Of a stretch of DNA of 64,000 nt, positions 31,600-42,726 are shown one piece after another (position 1 is the first letter of the stretch; the number at the start of each line of letters is the position of its first letter). The DNA is taken from positions 183,302-247,301 of the forward strand of contig MU858083.1 of assembly GCA_033297075.1 (NCBI GenBank). Direction: 5' to 3'. The notes below the pieces were generated by a model. That model made no database searches and had not been told where the DNA came from. It saw only the letters and a program-made list of their open reading frames with translations. This DNA is from Rhypophila decipiens (taxonomy: Eukaryota > Ascomycota > Sordariomycetes > Sordariales > Naviculisporaceae). A program made the translations under genes and the position numbers.

Positions 31600-32451
31600 A
31601 ATGAGCCGGCCTTCCCGATTCAGGCTTACACCACCCCCTGGTTTGTTTGTTAGCGCGATACTTTCACCATAAAACTGCACAACCTTGCAGCCCGCTGGGT
31701 CAAATTTCACGAAGAAAAGATCAATCTACACTACTAAAGGAGCTCCTTTCATTCATGTACTACTTCACTGCATCTTAATTGCGTTACTAGGCATTGTAGG
31801 GTGATGTTTTGAGATTTTGATCTAACCCCTACCGTATTAGAAGAACCGGGTGGTAGTGTAATAACACAGTCAACCAACGGCGCCACCCGCACAGGGAGTC
31901 TGAATACGCCGCTCATCTTCAGCGCGGGGACCCACGGGTACTGTATGGTATTGTTGTACTGTCAAGACGCTACCTGCAACTTCAGTTGATCGAGCCGCGC
32001 TCATCAGCGTAATGCAGCATTCGGAGACTGTATCACCTGGCACTGAGATCAAAACTCGCGGGAATGCGACATTGGTCACTGCGACTCGTGATTCAAGCAT
32101 AAAACACACACCAATTACTAAAAACTTTAAGTCAACACAGGTTGTTCAGCTCGACTTGTGATGCCAGTCCCTTCTTACAGGAAAAGGCCGAATCTCAGCG
32201 CGGAATAGCCCGCAAAGCAGGTTACTTCTGTAGGGGCAGCCACAGCATTGATGATTGGTCGCTACTGGTCTCCACCCTTATCGTTATCACGCAGTGATGC
32301 GCCAAGCCCTGAGTGCCACTTCACCCCACTCCGATCAAAACTCATTCCCAAAGTCCGTACCCTTTCCACCCTGCCACGGCAGTATCATTCCATTCGAACC
32401 CAGGAATTTACCACCACTCGCCTTGAAGCATCGAGGTGCTTGATCGCAACA
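31600..32451. other. Intergenic region
   Basis: About 850 bases, no gene recognised; an ORF 31870-32109 on the minus strand has no features. The frame of the next gene is open from 32248 but without conservation signs before 32452. Confidence 0.45.
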
Positions 32452-34104
32452 ATGGCCAACCCGGAAACTTCGACCACCCAACATGATCGCCCCACTCTCG
32501 AATCTTTGCCCTCAGAGATGCTTCATTGTATCTTGGATTACATGATGCCCGAGGAGCCTGAGATAGGAGAAACTCGCCCGGTGAACTACAGCTCCCTTGT
32601 TCCTGGAGAGGACTGGCACAGCTTTCTTTCCCACCGTCGAGCGCTCTGGAGTCTCTGTCTGGTCTCGCGGAAACTCGCGTCTTTGGCCCAAGGCCGCCTC
32701 CATAAGGAGGTAGTGATTTTCACCGAGGAGTCCCTCGTGCTTTTCCTGCGCACCCTTGAGGACAGCAGCCAGCTTGTCCAGGACACGCGTTCTTTCTCGT
32801 GCCGATTAACTTTGAGCCGGCCAGGGGTCGTTCGCGACGTGCACCGTGCCTTGAACATGCATTGTGACGAGGAAATGCGCCCACTCGTGGACAAGTCGGA
32901 CGATTTCCGCACGTACCATGAGCTGGACCGGCCCGAGGGTCACGACAGGACACCTGAGGCAATTGTGAGCTACATCTTGCTCCGTCTTCCTCGGTTAGAA
33001 ACACTTCTGCTCCAAACGCCCATTTGCGACGATCACCCGGATTACGGGGTGCTGGTCCATGATTTGGTTTATTATAGAGGACAGTTCCCGGATTCGCCCA
33101 TTCCTCCAAGATTCCAGATGCTCGTCGACAACAGATCTGGCCTGACCATGCTTGATCCACCCGAGACGCCTTTTAAACATCTCAAGACGCTCAAACTGCA
33201 GGGCGACCCGGAACTGGGCAAATATTTTGAGGAAGAGTCAGAGGATCCGCCGGAATGCTGGGGGGTTGACCCTTTGCACTACATGCCATTGTTCTGGATA
33301 TCTTCCAAACTTACTACCCTTGAAGTCAGCTGCGACGACGGGAGCTGGTCGTTCGGAAACTATGAAGTCAGGGGCAGCGAGCACCTGGGGAGCTTGCGTC
33401 ATATCTATCTGCACGATAGTCTCACCCTACCTCTAAAACTCGGTTTTATTCTACAACACACTCACCAACTCGAGACTCTCTATATGACACCGCGAGATGA
33501 CCCAGAGGAGGATGATCACCACTGGGAGCATATGGAACATCTCAACATCAAGGAGGGCCACGACCAGTCCCTCGACGCGGCTCTCGGCAAGTACGGCATG
33601 AACCTGCGCCATCTCGACATAGGATGGTTGGACGTGCCTGGCCACGGCGCTCTCATCGGCCCCAACGCTCGGCTGCCATCGTTGACAAAGCTCGCCAAGC
33701 TCGAGAAGCTCGCGATCCAGCTTGTGGTGTTGTATGGAAGGCAGGTAGCCGATCCCCAGCTCACGCTGGCGGGTCTTTTACCGCCCAACCTTGTTGAGCT
33801 AGTGTTGGAGGACTGGTGGTTCACAGATGTTGACGACTACGAGGACCAGGACCACTGGGGGGCGGAGGACAGAGTGAGCCATTACCGCAGAAAGAGAGAC
33901 TACCGCACGAATGCGCTCAGCACTCTCCTGCTTTTCGCCGAGGAGTCGATTACTAGGCAGCCTAAGCTGGAAAAGCTGTTGCTCTTGTGCCCGATTCAGT
34001 GGACCTGGATTGCGGAAGAGGGCATCTCGCCGGATTTTCCCTTTGAGGAGGTCAAGCAGGCTTTTCAACGACGCGGTGTCGAGTTTATTGTTGATGAAGC
34101 ATGA
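32452..34104 (+). CDS. F-box-like protein
   Basis: Single exon; 550 aa from the ATG at 32452 (CAACAATGGCC context). An in-frame ATG at 32248 would add 68 residues of S/P/R-rich sequence; I prefer 32452 because an F-box-like helix set follows directly (LESLPSEMLHCILDYMMP ... SLCLVSRKLASLAQGRLHKEV). The rest is leucine-rich with irregular repeats (LKTLKLQG, TTLEVSCDD, LRHLDIGW, KLEKLLLLC), as in fungal F-box/LRR-like substrate receptors. Known: F-box proteins bind Skp1 and bring targets to SCF ubiquitin ligases. Targets unknown. The gene is next to a HET-domain gene. Confidence 0.75.
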   Translation: MANPETSTTQHDRPTLESLPSEMLHCILDYMMPEEPEIGETRPVNYSSLVPGEDWHSFLSHRRALWSLCLVSRKLASLAQGRLHKEVVIFTEESLVLFLRTLEDSSQLVQDTRSFSCRLTLSRPGVVRDVHRALNMHCDEEMRPLVDKSDDFRTYHELDRPEGHDRTPEAIVSYILLRLPRLETLLLQTPICDDHPDYGVLVHDLVYYRGQFPDSPIPPRFQMLVDNRSGLTMLDPPETPFKHLKTLKLQGDPELGKYFEEESEDPPECWGVDPLHYMPLFWISSKLTTLEVSCDDGSWSFGNYEVRGSEHLGSLRHIYLHDSLTLPLKLGFILQHTHQLETLYMTPRDDPEEDDHHWEHMEHLNIKEGHDQSLDAALGKYGMNLRHLDIGWLDVPGHGALIGPNARLPSLTKLAKLEKLAIQLVVLYGRQVADPQLTLAGLLPPNLVELVLEDWWFTDVDDYEDQDHWGAEDRVSHYRRKRDYRTNALSTLLLFAEESITRQPKLEKLLLLCPIQWTWIAEEGISPDFPFEEVKQAFQRRGVEFIVDEA

Positions 34105-35048
34105 AACTAAAGGACGAAAAGGAAAAAGGTTATAAAGGGGCGGCGAAAGATGTGTTAAAAGTCAGACTTCCAAATACTTCTAGAATCAACATATTAGAAG
34201 CCACTCTCACTTTGTTCAAACCTCGGTATTTCAGGTAGTTGTTACTTTTCGCCATGTGGCTGTGCCACAATATGCCATTAGAACCTACCAACCAGACGAT
34301 CGTCGCAACACGAGGAACATCGTCCGTCTTATGGCCAGAAACGCCACAAAGCAGATGATTCCCCGCAAGCAAGCCAAAGCAACCGGGTCTCGCGGTGGCG
34401 AAGAAATCGAGAGGCGCGACTTATCCAGAAACCCCCGGCTGTCAAAGTCTCTACGCCTGCCACAGCACACGCCAATGCCAACAACGTGCCGAACCTTCTC
34501 CGTGGTCGCGTGATAGGCACCAAGCGAAAGATGATCCATAACAAGATCATCAGCCCGGGGAATCAACGCTGCAGACAGGAAGAACTAAAACGAGGGGTTT
34601 CAATGATGCTAATGTGCATACACAATAGCCTGTGGGTTAGTGTGCCCGCCCCTTTTCAATTGTCCAATTTCGACCGTCCTCGGCCACTTCATGTTCGTGA
34701 CAAGAGCTGAAGACATGAAACTCCTTGGCCCTGCACACTAGACTCTTGGCATGCCTGTCAAATATGTTTCATCCTGCTTTCGAAGAAACTGAAGACCGTA
34801 TTTCCTCTTTCGGACAGGGACCCGCGGCGCAGTAAAGTGCGGCTCAAGTCCAAACACTTTATTATCCTCCAGATTACCGGTCTGTGGCCAAGGTCGCTAT
34901 CTGCAAGCTGCGGCCTTGATGTCTACCAAGACTTCAGGACCTACGGGGTACGGAGTACTTATTGAGCCTTGAATCCCAGGATATGCCGCCCTTCGCCCTT
35001 CATCTCAAAATCCAACAGTTCTAGCTCTGCATCGCAATTGCTGTTACA
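34105..35048. other. Intergenic region
   Basis: About 940 bases between the F-box and HET genes. No gene or RNA recognised; frames up to 93 codons on both strands lack protein features. Confidence 0.5.
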
Positions 35049-38000
35049 ATGCCAGAAGCCTCAACCATCATCCAGGCGACTGGTATCGCGCACCCACGGA
35101 TTCAGCCGTCAATCTCCAGTTCTGCATCAACCAAAGACGAATTATACGCAGATCTCGCAGTCCCCGCGGGTAGCAAGACTATTCGGCTTCTTGATCTTCA
35201 GCTCGTCACACGACAGCTTGACGACGCACCTCTGACTGGCAGTTTGCGTGTCGTCAACCTCCAAGATAAACCCGAGTTCACCGCTCTCTCCTACGCCTGG
35301 AAGGATAGCGATGATGAAGAGGAAAACAGAAGAGGAGAAACAAACTCTCAAGTCCGAAGCCCGACGCTAGGCGTTGCAACTACCGCGGACGGACAGGTAG
35401 ACCTTGACATTACGCCGAGCTGTTTCGATGCGCTACGCCACATCAGAAGACATCAGAGCAAGGCTGCCGCCGTCACTTCAGGCCCACGTGCACTGTCCAT
35501 TTGGATTGACGCCGTATGCATCAATCAACAGGACGACCACGACAAGACGGGACAAATACCCCTCATGCAGGAGATCTACAGCCAGGCGAGCACTTGCTAT
35601 GTCTGGCTCGGCAAAAGCAGCCCGGAGCTCGACAAGGCAATCAACCACTTTCGTTGGGGGACAAGGTACTACTCAAGACTACCACTCGTCTACATCAACG
35701 CACCTACCCAAGCGCACCGCAAAATTGAGCTTAAAAGGCTGCAGAAGAGAATGTGGCAAGATATGCAGGCCCGGCTATTCTGCTTCCTATACCCAAAGCG
35801 CAAGTTGGACCTCGAGAAGCTAGTCAAATGCCGCTGGGTACACCGCGCTTGGACATTCCAGGAGCTTTTGCTCTCTGAGAACCCCGTCTTCCTCTGCGGA
35901 GATAACCTCCTATTGTGGGAAGACATCGTTCAAGCGGCCGTTTTTGAGACGCCTTTCGAGCCCTGGCTTCCGCTCGTCGAGTTGTGGCTTGGTCTTCCAC
36001 GTCGGCCGAGGAACAACACCCCGCTTGGACAATCCAGCAGCATTTCGCATTACCGCGACGACCTTGAAGCGACCGCTTCTTCTTCACCCCCGGACCACTC
36101 GTTCCAGAAGCTCCTCTATGATTACGAGGATAAGCAACGGGTGTCGGGCGAGGACAAGGTCACACCGAGAATTAACCTTGTTTTCGTCAGGATTGGGCAG
36201 ATGGCGGTACTCTTGATTACCGGTTCACTTTTATATTTAGCCGTGTCCTTCTTTTCAACACGTTTGAGTGAAAGAAAGACTATCGGCGTACCGATGATCG
36301 TCTCCTTCGTCTTGTTTTGTGTACTTGTTCTGCCGTTCACCGGCTTCTGGCTGAAATCCGCTTTCTCTTGGCTCCGTTTCGTTTGCGACGGGAAAGAGAA
36401 CAGTCTATGGATGGATCAGCTTAAAAGGCAGATCAAGGAGGGGTCTAGGAAGAATCATGCGCTTTTCTTGAACGGTATCTGGACAGCGCTATGTGAGCGG
36501 GAATCCGTGGAGCCGAGGGACAAGGCGTTTTCGCTCTATGGTATCTTGGCCTCAAACAAGATCGGGTCGCCTGAATCCTGGCAGCAGCCCGACTATAAGC
36601 AGCCGCTCATGAACATCTACCTGAATCTGTTTGAGCGTCTCCTGAGTTGGGACCCGATATCCGCGACACTTATCATCAGTGGCCGTGGAATATCACAAGA
36701 GGCAGAGCAGAACGGGACCTCGCAGGAGTCGTGGCCATCTTGGCTGCCAGATTGGACCGCGCCAGAGCGTAACGCCTGGATGGTAAGCAGGTTTCGCCTC
36801 GAAGATTCCCACTCGGCGACAAAACATCCTCCGTTTACGCAGCCGCCAAGCATTTCTGGCAACAGCCTCAAGATTCAGGGCCAGTATATCGGGACCGTCA
36901 CCAGCCCACCTTTTCGCTTCGATCCCATACCGCTTAGTAGTCTTCCAGAAATCATAACATCCGTCGAGTCCTTGCCTTCTTCTCTCCTCGCCGCTCTAGG
37001 CACTTTGGTACGATGGATGTATTCTGTCGACCGCCTCATGGATACCGGCAGCCACGGCGAGAGGCCGTATGATCTGCATCAACGGGGAATTATCACAGGC
37101 ACTCTGTTTGCCATACTCCAAGGCGCTTATCCATCCCAGCGACCCGACGATTATTTTATTGTCTATGCAGGTCGCTACCGTGGAAGACGAACAGGAGAAG
37201 AGATACCAAAATTTACTGTTCCGGACTCGTGGAAGAATCCGTATGACTTCACACTTGTCAAGAACCGGTTTCTTCTATTTGAGGATTTTTGGTCCGTCGT
37301 GAAGCGTGTTTGCGATGAGCATTACCAGAGGATAACCATCACTCAACCACTCGGTGTTGGCGGCGAGGAAGGAACCGGACAACAAGAAGAGGACGGAGAG
37401 GAGGCGCAAACAGTCGAAAGAAAAGTCCTCGACGCCCTGCTGAAGGAGGATCCAAGGGCTGTATACACTAGGTGGCTTGTCGAAATTCTGATTGGGACAA
37501 TCAACAAGCTCGCCTCCGAGGAGAGATGCCTCTTTCTCGTTGCCGTTGACATTACGGGGGACTCTGGAACTGGCAGCACTACGAATGGTGTAACTTTAAC
37601 CCCATCCCCAGATACCCCATCCGAGCCGCCGACAGCACGGCCCGGGCTACAGGTACAATACCTCGCTGGCTCGGGACACCTCGACACGACGACGGGCGAT
37701 AGAGTCTATCTCCTCTCTGGCGTCCGGACACCTCTGGTTCTTCGGGACTATAACACCAAAGGAAAGGGGAAAATGTCGGAAAGTGGCGACTACCCGTCAT
37801 TTGACAGCGAAATTGCAGGTGGAAGCAGAAAATCGAAAAAGCCGCAGAGATTAGGTCATCGGGCACCGACACCGGCGCCGCCATCGTCCTTGAACTTTAG
37901 GCTCGTCGGCCCGGCGCTTGTTCACGGTCTTATGCATGGCGAGGAGGGCAGGTTTGAGGAAGTATACGACAAGCGGGACCAGAGGTATAAGGACCGACAG

Positions 38001-38084
38001 CGGGAAATTAAGCAAGCGAGAAGGGACGGGACATGGAGGGAGAGGCCCCGCAGGTTTGTATCTCAAAGTGTTGTTCTTTGGTAG
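35049..38084 (+). CDS. HET-domain protein with two internal membrane segments
   Basis: Single exon, 1011 aa. Seen: the heterokaryon-incompatibility domain with its three signatures, FTALSYAWKDSDDE (77-90), IWIDAVCINQQD (151-162) and WVHRAWTFQELLL (263-275). Between about residues 381 and 436 two hydrophobic helices (VRIGQMAVLLITGSLLYLAV and IGVPMIVSFVLFCVLVLPF) split the protein, then a helical C-terminal half with RESVEPRDKAFSLYGIL, a sequence commonly found C-terminal to HET domains. Known: HET (PF06985) proteins control non-self recognition and regulated cell death on hyphal fusion; the domain has a TIR-like fold. Unusual: most HET proteins lack a clear membrane hairpin in the middle. Several single-exon HET genes are typical in Pezizomycotina. 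Confidence 0.88.
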   Translation: MPEASTIIQATGIAHPRIQPSISSSASTKDELYADLAVPAGSKTIRLLDLQLVTRQLDDAPLTGSLRVVNLQDKPEFTALSYAWKDSDDEEENRRGETNSQVRSPTLGVATTADGQVDLDITPSCFDALRHIRRHQSKAAAVTSGPRALSIWIDAVCINQQDDHDKTGQIPLMQEIYSQASTCYVWLGKSSPELDKAINHFRWGTRYYSRLPLVYINAPTQAHRKIELKRLQKRMWQDMQARLFCFLYPKRKLDLEKLVKCRWVHRAWTFQELLLSENPVFLCGDNLLLWEDIVQAAVFETPFEPWLPLVELWLGLPRRPRNNTPLGQSSSISHYRDDLEATASSSPPDHSFQKLLYDYEDKQRVSGEDKVTPRINLVFVRIGQMAVLLITGSLLYLAVSFFSTRLSERKTIGVPMIVSFVLFCVLVLPFTGFWLKSAFSWLRFVCDGKENSLWMDQLKRQIKEGSRKNHALFLNGIWTALCERESVEPRDKAFSLYGILASNKIGSPESWQQPDYKQPLMNIYLNLFERLLSWDPISATLIISGRGISQEAEQNGTSQESWPSWLPDWTAPERNAWMVSRFRLEDSHSATKHPPFTQPPSISGNSLKIQGQYIGTVTSPPFRFDPIPLSSLPEIITSVESLPSSLLAALGTLVRWMYSVDRLMDTGSHGERPYDLHQRGIITGTLFAILQGAYPSQRPDDYFIVYAGRYRGRRTGEEIPKFTVPDSWKNPYDFTLVKNRFLLFEDFWSVVKRVCDEHYQRITITQPLGVGGEEGTGQQEEDGEEAQTVERKVLDALLKEDPRAVYTRWLVEILIGTINKLASEERCLFLVAVDITGDSGTGSTTNGVTLTPSPDTPSEPPTARPGLQVQYLAGSGHLDTTTGDRVYLLSGVRTPLVLRDYNTKGKGKMSESGDYPSFDSEIAGGSRKSKKPQRLGHRAPTPAPPSSLNFRLVGPALVHGLMHGEEGRFEEVYDKRDQRYKDRQREIKQARRDGTWRERPRRFVSQSVVLW

Positions 38085-38565
38085 GTATAGTGGGTGATAG
38101 GGAGGTACCTGAGCCTCCACTGGCGATGGGCGTTGTTCTTTCTATAAGGTATATTTGATGGAACATAGATTTCGAGCCTTTCCCGTTCGGAAGTTGGCAT
38201 CAGTTTTGTCAACACAGTCCGGTTACTTTGGCCAATTAAGATTGGTTTTCTGTGTGCAAAGCGTTGTGAAGTTCCTTGCTTCTGTTCATCTAGAAATGGT
38301 TGTCCCCCAATAAACGTGTTTCACTACCTGTATCCAAACTGAAGTTTGTTGAGGGTGGTGGTAGATCTTTTAGAGCCATGTCACAAGTCACGGAATGCAT
38401 GTATCATCTGTTATTGGTCTTCATGCATTGTCAATCTATATATCCAGCCAGACTGTATTGCTGTCCCTCCATCTACATGCCATGAGCTAGCCATCCCCCT
38501 GGGTAAGCAAGGTCGCAAAGTCGCTGCTGGAACACTAACAACCAACTAGCTACTCTGGAGCTCTC
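38085..38565. other. 3' intergenic region between convergent HET and Argonaute genes
   Basis: About 480 bases; no gene seen. Confidence 0.5.
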
Positions 38566-41500
38566 TCAAATATAATACATAGAGTCTTTAATGGCACCAT
38601 CAACCGTCCTGGCGGTTTTATAGCACCTCGCCCGATCACAGAGTTTATCGGCCAGGAAGGCCGGCGCACAAACGCTCGTCGACGTGGTCGCCCTCCCCAG
38701 CTGGTACGACATGCGGTGAGTGATGTCCTGCAGCGCTTCGGCAGGGTTCGCAAACTTTCCATGCTCGAGAGTCTTCCTCTCCAACCTGGAGAATATCTCG
38801 TCGACCACGACGACGTAGTGGGTGGGCCTTGCGGTGCCCTGGATGGGGTACTGGGCCTGGAGGTAAAAGTCCCAGTGGAACTGGCTGGTGACGGCGCGGT
38901 CGACGACGGTCCCCGGCGGCGGATTACCATTCAGCTTGTTTTTCCCGCCGTCTTGAGTTTTGGGGCAGTAAAAGCGTAGATGGTGGCGCTTGACGGCAAC
39001 CACAATGGTGATTTTGGGCGGGTCCTGGTCGGCATAAGTCTTGATGCAAATTAACCTGATATCTCTGTACTCCTGCTGAACCACTTGGTGGTACTGTCCT
39101 TCCGAGACACCGTCGCGGTACAAGAGGATGTTCTCGGGGTACTTTTTGTGTCTCGACTTCCACCTAGCTAGATGAGGTGCGAGGAGTTTTGGCATGGCCT
39201 CTTCGGTTCTGTCGGCGCCGACGACTTCTTCTCGCGCGTGCTCCTGATCGACAGTCGTGGGAAACCACTGTCCCAGGTCTTTATCGACAGTGGCAACCAT
39301 GCCGGCGACGCTGCGGGCGTCCGGTGGCAAGCCAGGCGGCGGATGCGTGATGTCCGTTCCTAGAACCATGGTCTTGGAGAAATCCAGAACGCTTTTGGAG
39401 AAGTCCACTTTTTGGTTTACTCCCCCTAGCTTCAGATTGACCTTGAGCAAAACGTTGTCCCAGTACTGGTGCCATTTGACCTCTACGGCGTCTTGATTGC
39501 TGCCCTTGAATTCTTTGCGGCCGTCGACGAAGACGGTGTGAATTCCCACCCTACTATCCGCGATTTCCTTCAGCTCAGCGTACTCGCCCGCTGGAACCTT
39601 CTCCGGAAGCCAGACGAAGACGATTCGGCAGGGCCTATCGGACTCCTTGCTGATCTTCTTTTTACCCACCTTCAAGGACGTGAGATTCTTTATTAGGTTG
39701 CTGGTTCTGTTCTGGTCATTGTAGGCGAAGGTGAAATCCGGGGCTTCATCCTGCGGCTTTCGCGTTACTGCGATCCCCCTTTCTTCCATCTTAGTCACAA
39801 TTTCTTGGATATGATGCTTGATAGTTGGCGCTCGGCCTTCACCCCGAGTCATCTGGATCACTCCCCACCCGATACCCTTCGCAGGGATGGCGTATGTTCC
39901 CACTTTCAACAGGTTCCACCCATTGTCATTGCGGTTATATGCTACCTTGTCACCCCCATATCTCAACTCTGGGCGCGCTAGCTTCTTCCCGGACAGTTGA
40001 ACAAGTTCCCTTTTGGTATGTTCGTCATCGAAGACAAAGGCTACCCGGTTCTTGTTCGTCTTTTGGTCTTCTAGTCCGACCAAGTCCCAGCCGGTATCTG
40101 TGATCAGTTTTTCGTGATCAGTGGGTCCTTTTTGAGCCGCCTTGATCATTTTCTCCGTTTGTGTCCCTGTAAGGGGCAATCGATAGTTCTGTCCTGGAAT
40201 GATTTCACATAGTCGGGCCGGGCAGTATTCAGGGCGCAACCTTGTGCCGACGTTTATGGCCCAGTCATATTTATCGACAACCCCCTTGTATGTTTTCAGG
40301 AAGTGTTGGTAGACACTGATCCATTCCTCCTCCTCGGTTCTTTTGTCCACGCCGAGGCAGAACTCGACTTCCTGGCATCTATATCCTTTGTCCTGATTGC
40401 TACCAGCGATAAACCGGGTTGGATACAAAGGTGCTGTGGCTCCCTTCGGGTCGTCAGACTGGGCCTCGCCGTCCTGTAGCCTTGCAAGTCCCGCAACTGT
40501 TTTGATGACGAGGATAGCTTTATCATTGCTGTCTTTCTCACTACGATATGTGAGTTTGACTCGTAATCCCTTGATACATCTGTGGATCTCATTAGGATCT
40601 TTACTGCCAAAAAACTTGCGGTTGTTTATCCATTCCATAAGATTCACCCCCGGCGTGTAGAAGGCTCCGGTGGTCACGTTAACATTGACAAGGAGCCTCG
40701 CGGCAGCAGGTCGGATGCTGGAAAAATTGCCACCAATTGCCTGCACACCCTTTGTTAGATCACCCTTTGTGAGATCACAATTGTTTCTTAGATCATAAGC
40801 GGGGTGGTTGAAGTCGTTCATGTCATAAGTCTTGCTTCCAACAACCGCCTGAGTTGGGTATGTATCTTTCTCTGCGGATGGTCCGGCAGGGATGGGAATC
40901 TCATACGCTGCCGATTTGGACCTGTGACGAAGGAGGATGTTGAAAGCCTGAATCATGGACTCGGTGCTAGACACATTGCCGTCGACTTCGGGGTCGTATG
41001 CCTTGTTGTGATCTACCGAACTCAGATGATCGAGGAACCGATCAACTGGGGACTGACGCTCATCTTCAAAACTGATCCTGTACCTGTCCTTCCGGTACTT
41101 GGACTTCTCGCCTTTGTAGTCAAGAACGAAGACGTTTTGTTCCTTCATATGCTCCTCTTCTCCCTCGAACTCCAGCTTCTCGGTGCTGATTAACAGATTC
41201 CCAAAATCAGAAGCCATTTTCCCAGCGTCCACCAAATCCTGGAGTTGCGATCTGCTCTTGAAGAGATGCTTGATGATATGGGCAAGCTTTTTACCCTGGG
41301 GGGCTGCGAGCACAGGAGGGTTCTGATCAGTCTTGACTTGCTCTTCGATGGATAAAGAGCTCATTTTCTCTTCTGCGGTCTCACTTGCTGGCGGCGGGGG
41401 CTTATCGAGGTTTGATGCTGTCCGCTCGACTTTGATGGTATACGAGTAGATAACAGCGTCTCGGTTGGGGATTAGCTCGAAACAGTTAGCCTTCAGGCTC

Positions 41501-42012
41501 AAGTCGTCCCCGCTTTCCCGGTACCCATAGCGGGCAGGGAGTACCGTAAGACTGTCCAGGACCGGTGTAGCGGAGTTTCCGTCCGGAGCAGCAGGGGTTC
41601 CTGGTTCCGGTGGGGTGGCCTTGGGGTCCGGTGGTGCCATGGATTCTGGTGCTGGCTGAGTGGGGAGTCTCGATTCCTGAGACGTGGATTCTCCTTCCGG
41701 TTGAGTGGCGGGTGTCGGTTCCTGAGGCGTGGATCCTGCTGCTGGTTGAGTGGAGAGCCTCTTGTACAGTGCCTCGTTAGCCGCCGCGGTGTTATTCTCG
41801 ACGTCGGTGCCAGTGGGTTCAGGGGTGCTGGATGGTTGCTGAGAAGATGCGGCCGTAGCGGCCTGGGGTTCAGGCTGGGAAACGCCGCTAGTCTGAGCCA
41901 TTGCATTATTACGCTTCTCCTCCTCCTTACGTTTTGCCTCTTGACGCCAGGGCAGTTTACCCTTGCCACTTGGCTTCTTGTCGCCGTCTTTGTTATCTTT
42001 CTTAGGAGGCAT
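38566..42012 (-). CDS. Argonaute (QDE-2-like), slicer tetrad intact
   Basis: Single exon, 1148 aa. Seen: a basic start (MPPKKDNKDGDKKPSGKGK), a Pro/Gln/Glu/Thr-rich tail with diverged TQPxxEST repeats (about 40-150), an ArgoN domain from about 155, the ArgoL1 segment around GGNFSSIRP (427-435) and VTTGAFYTPGVNL, a PAZ region (about 460-610, with RRC-like LCEIIPGQNYRLPL at 601-614), a MID domain (about 690-850) and PIWI. Catalytic residues read D887 (VLGTDITHP), E929 (AREEVV), D967 (LLYRDGVSEGQ) and D1122 (APAFLADKLCDRAR), the DEDD form used by many fungal Argonautes. Known: binds small RNAs and cleaves complementary transcripts in quelling/RNAi. A 15-bp tandem repeat (DLTKGDLTKG, near 40745-40775) lies inside. 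TATAAAAG sits ~150 nt upstream. Confidence 0.92.
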   Translation of the reverse strand: MPPKKDNKDGDKKPSGKGKLPWRQEAKRKEEEKRNNAMAQTSGVSQPEPQAATAASSQQPSSTPEPTGTDVENNTAAANEALYKRLSTQPAAGSTPQEPTPATQPEGESTSQESRLPTQPAPESMAPPDPKATPPEPGTPAAPDGNSATPVLDSLTVLPARYGYRESGDDLSLKANCFELIPNRDAVIYSYTIKVERTASNLDKPPPPASETAEEKMSSLSIEEQVKTDQNPPVLAAPQGKKLAHIIKHLFKSRSQLQDLVDAGKMASDFGNLLISTEKLEFEGEEEHMKEQNVFVLDYKGEKSKYRKDRYRISFEDERQSPVDRFLDHLSSVDHNKAYDPEVDGNVSSTESMIQAFNILLRHRSKSAAYEIPIPAGPSAEKDTYPTQAVVGSKTYDMNDFNHPAYDLRNNCDLTKGDLTKGVQAIGGNFSSIRPAAARLLVNVNVTTGAFYTPGVNLMEWINNRKFFGSKDPNEIHRCIKGLRVKLTYRSEKDSNDKAILVIKTVAGLARLQDGEAQSDDPKGATAPLYPTRFIAGSNQDKGYRCQEVEFCLGVDKRTEEEEWISVYQHFLKTYKGVVDKYDWAINVGTRLRPEYCPARLCEIIPGQNYRLPLTGTQTEKMIKAAQKGPTDHEKLITDTGWDLVGLEDQKTNKNRVAFVFDDEHTKRELVQLSGKKLARPELRYGGDKVAYNRNDNGWNLLKVGTYAIPAKGIGWGVIQMTRGEGRAPTIKHHIQEIVTKMEERGIAVTRKPQDEAPDFTFAYNDQNRTSNLIKNLTSLKVGKKKISKESDRPCRIVFVWLPEKVPAGEYAELKEIADSRVGIHTVFVDGRKEFKGSNQDAVEVKWHQYWDNVLLKVNLKLGGVNQKVDFSKSVLDFSKTMVLGTDITHPPPGLPPDARSVAGMVATVDKDLGQWFPTTVDQEHAREEVVGADRTEEAMPKLLAPHLARWKSRHKKYPENILLYRDGVSEGQYHQVVQQEYRDIRLICIKTYADQDPPKITIVVAVKRHHLRFYCPKTQDGGKNKLNGNPPPGTVVDRAVTSQFHWDFYLQAQYPIQGTARPTHYVVVVDEIFSRLERKTLEHGKFANPAEALQDITHRMSYQLGRATTSTSVCAPAFLADKLCDRARCYKTARTVDGAIKDSMYYI

Positions 42013-42156
42013 CGTGAGTGGGTAAGTCCTTGCTGGTGATCAATGACTGGAAGGGCGATTTCTGGTGATCTAGAGAAATATAATCAAGGTGACCTTGGTT
42101 AAGACTTTATGTGCCCAGGAAGGAAAATGAGCAAGAAGGACTGATCCAAGTGCCTT

Positions 42157-42164
42157 CTTTTATA
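42157..42164 (-). promoter_or_regulatory. TATA box of the Argonaute gene
   Basis: TATAAAAG on the minus strand, about 145 nt upstream of the ATG at 42012. Confidence 0.45.
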
Positions 42165-42726
42165 CCTCGAAATGGACCTGAGTCGTTGCTCCGGTTTCGA
42201 GATTCCTGCCATGCCAGTGGATCTACACAAGGCCATGATGCATGCGTATTCGTAGTCTTGGCCCTTGTGGAGGATTTCGTGGGTCAATTCCGTAGGCAAT
42301 AAAACTGCTGAATCACGGATTCCAGCCGCTATAGCAGCTACCGTGACCCGTCATCCACTAGCGGCTCAGGTCCGATTATAGCCCCTGACGAGTAGGCGGT
42401 TTGTGGTCACACTACCTGACTCACGTCATGTTTGCCCTTGCGCTTGTAGCTATCAGTAAGGCCTTCGCCTGTCATCGCTAGGTTGAGTCATGATTACGGC
42501 AAGCATGTTGTACTGCTTTCAGCCTCCCTGCTGAGTGGAGGGCTAGGAACATACATGTGCATCACTAGTAACACCATTTACATTGATGAGAAATCATCAC
42601 CTCTTTGCACTTGTCCTCGGCCATTAACTGCCCTGCTCCTTCTCCCACGCGGAATTATGAATACACAAATGGCAGAAAATTGTGAAATACATTGTGCTTC
42701 TCGAGTCAAACTCAACCAGTGAAGGG
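42165..42726. other. Intergenic region
   Basis: About 560 bases upstream of Argonaute and downstream of the M6 protease gene. No gene or structured RNA recognised. Confidence 0.45.
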
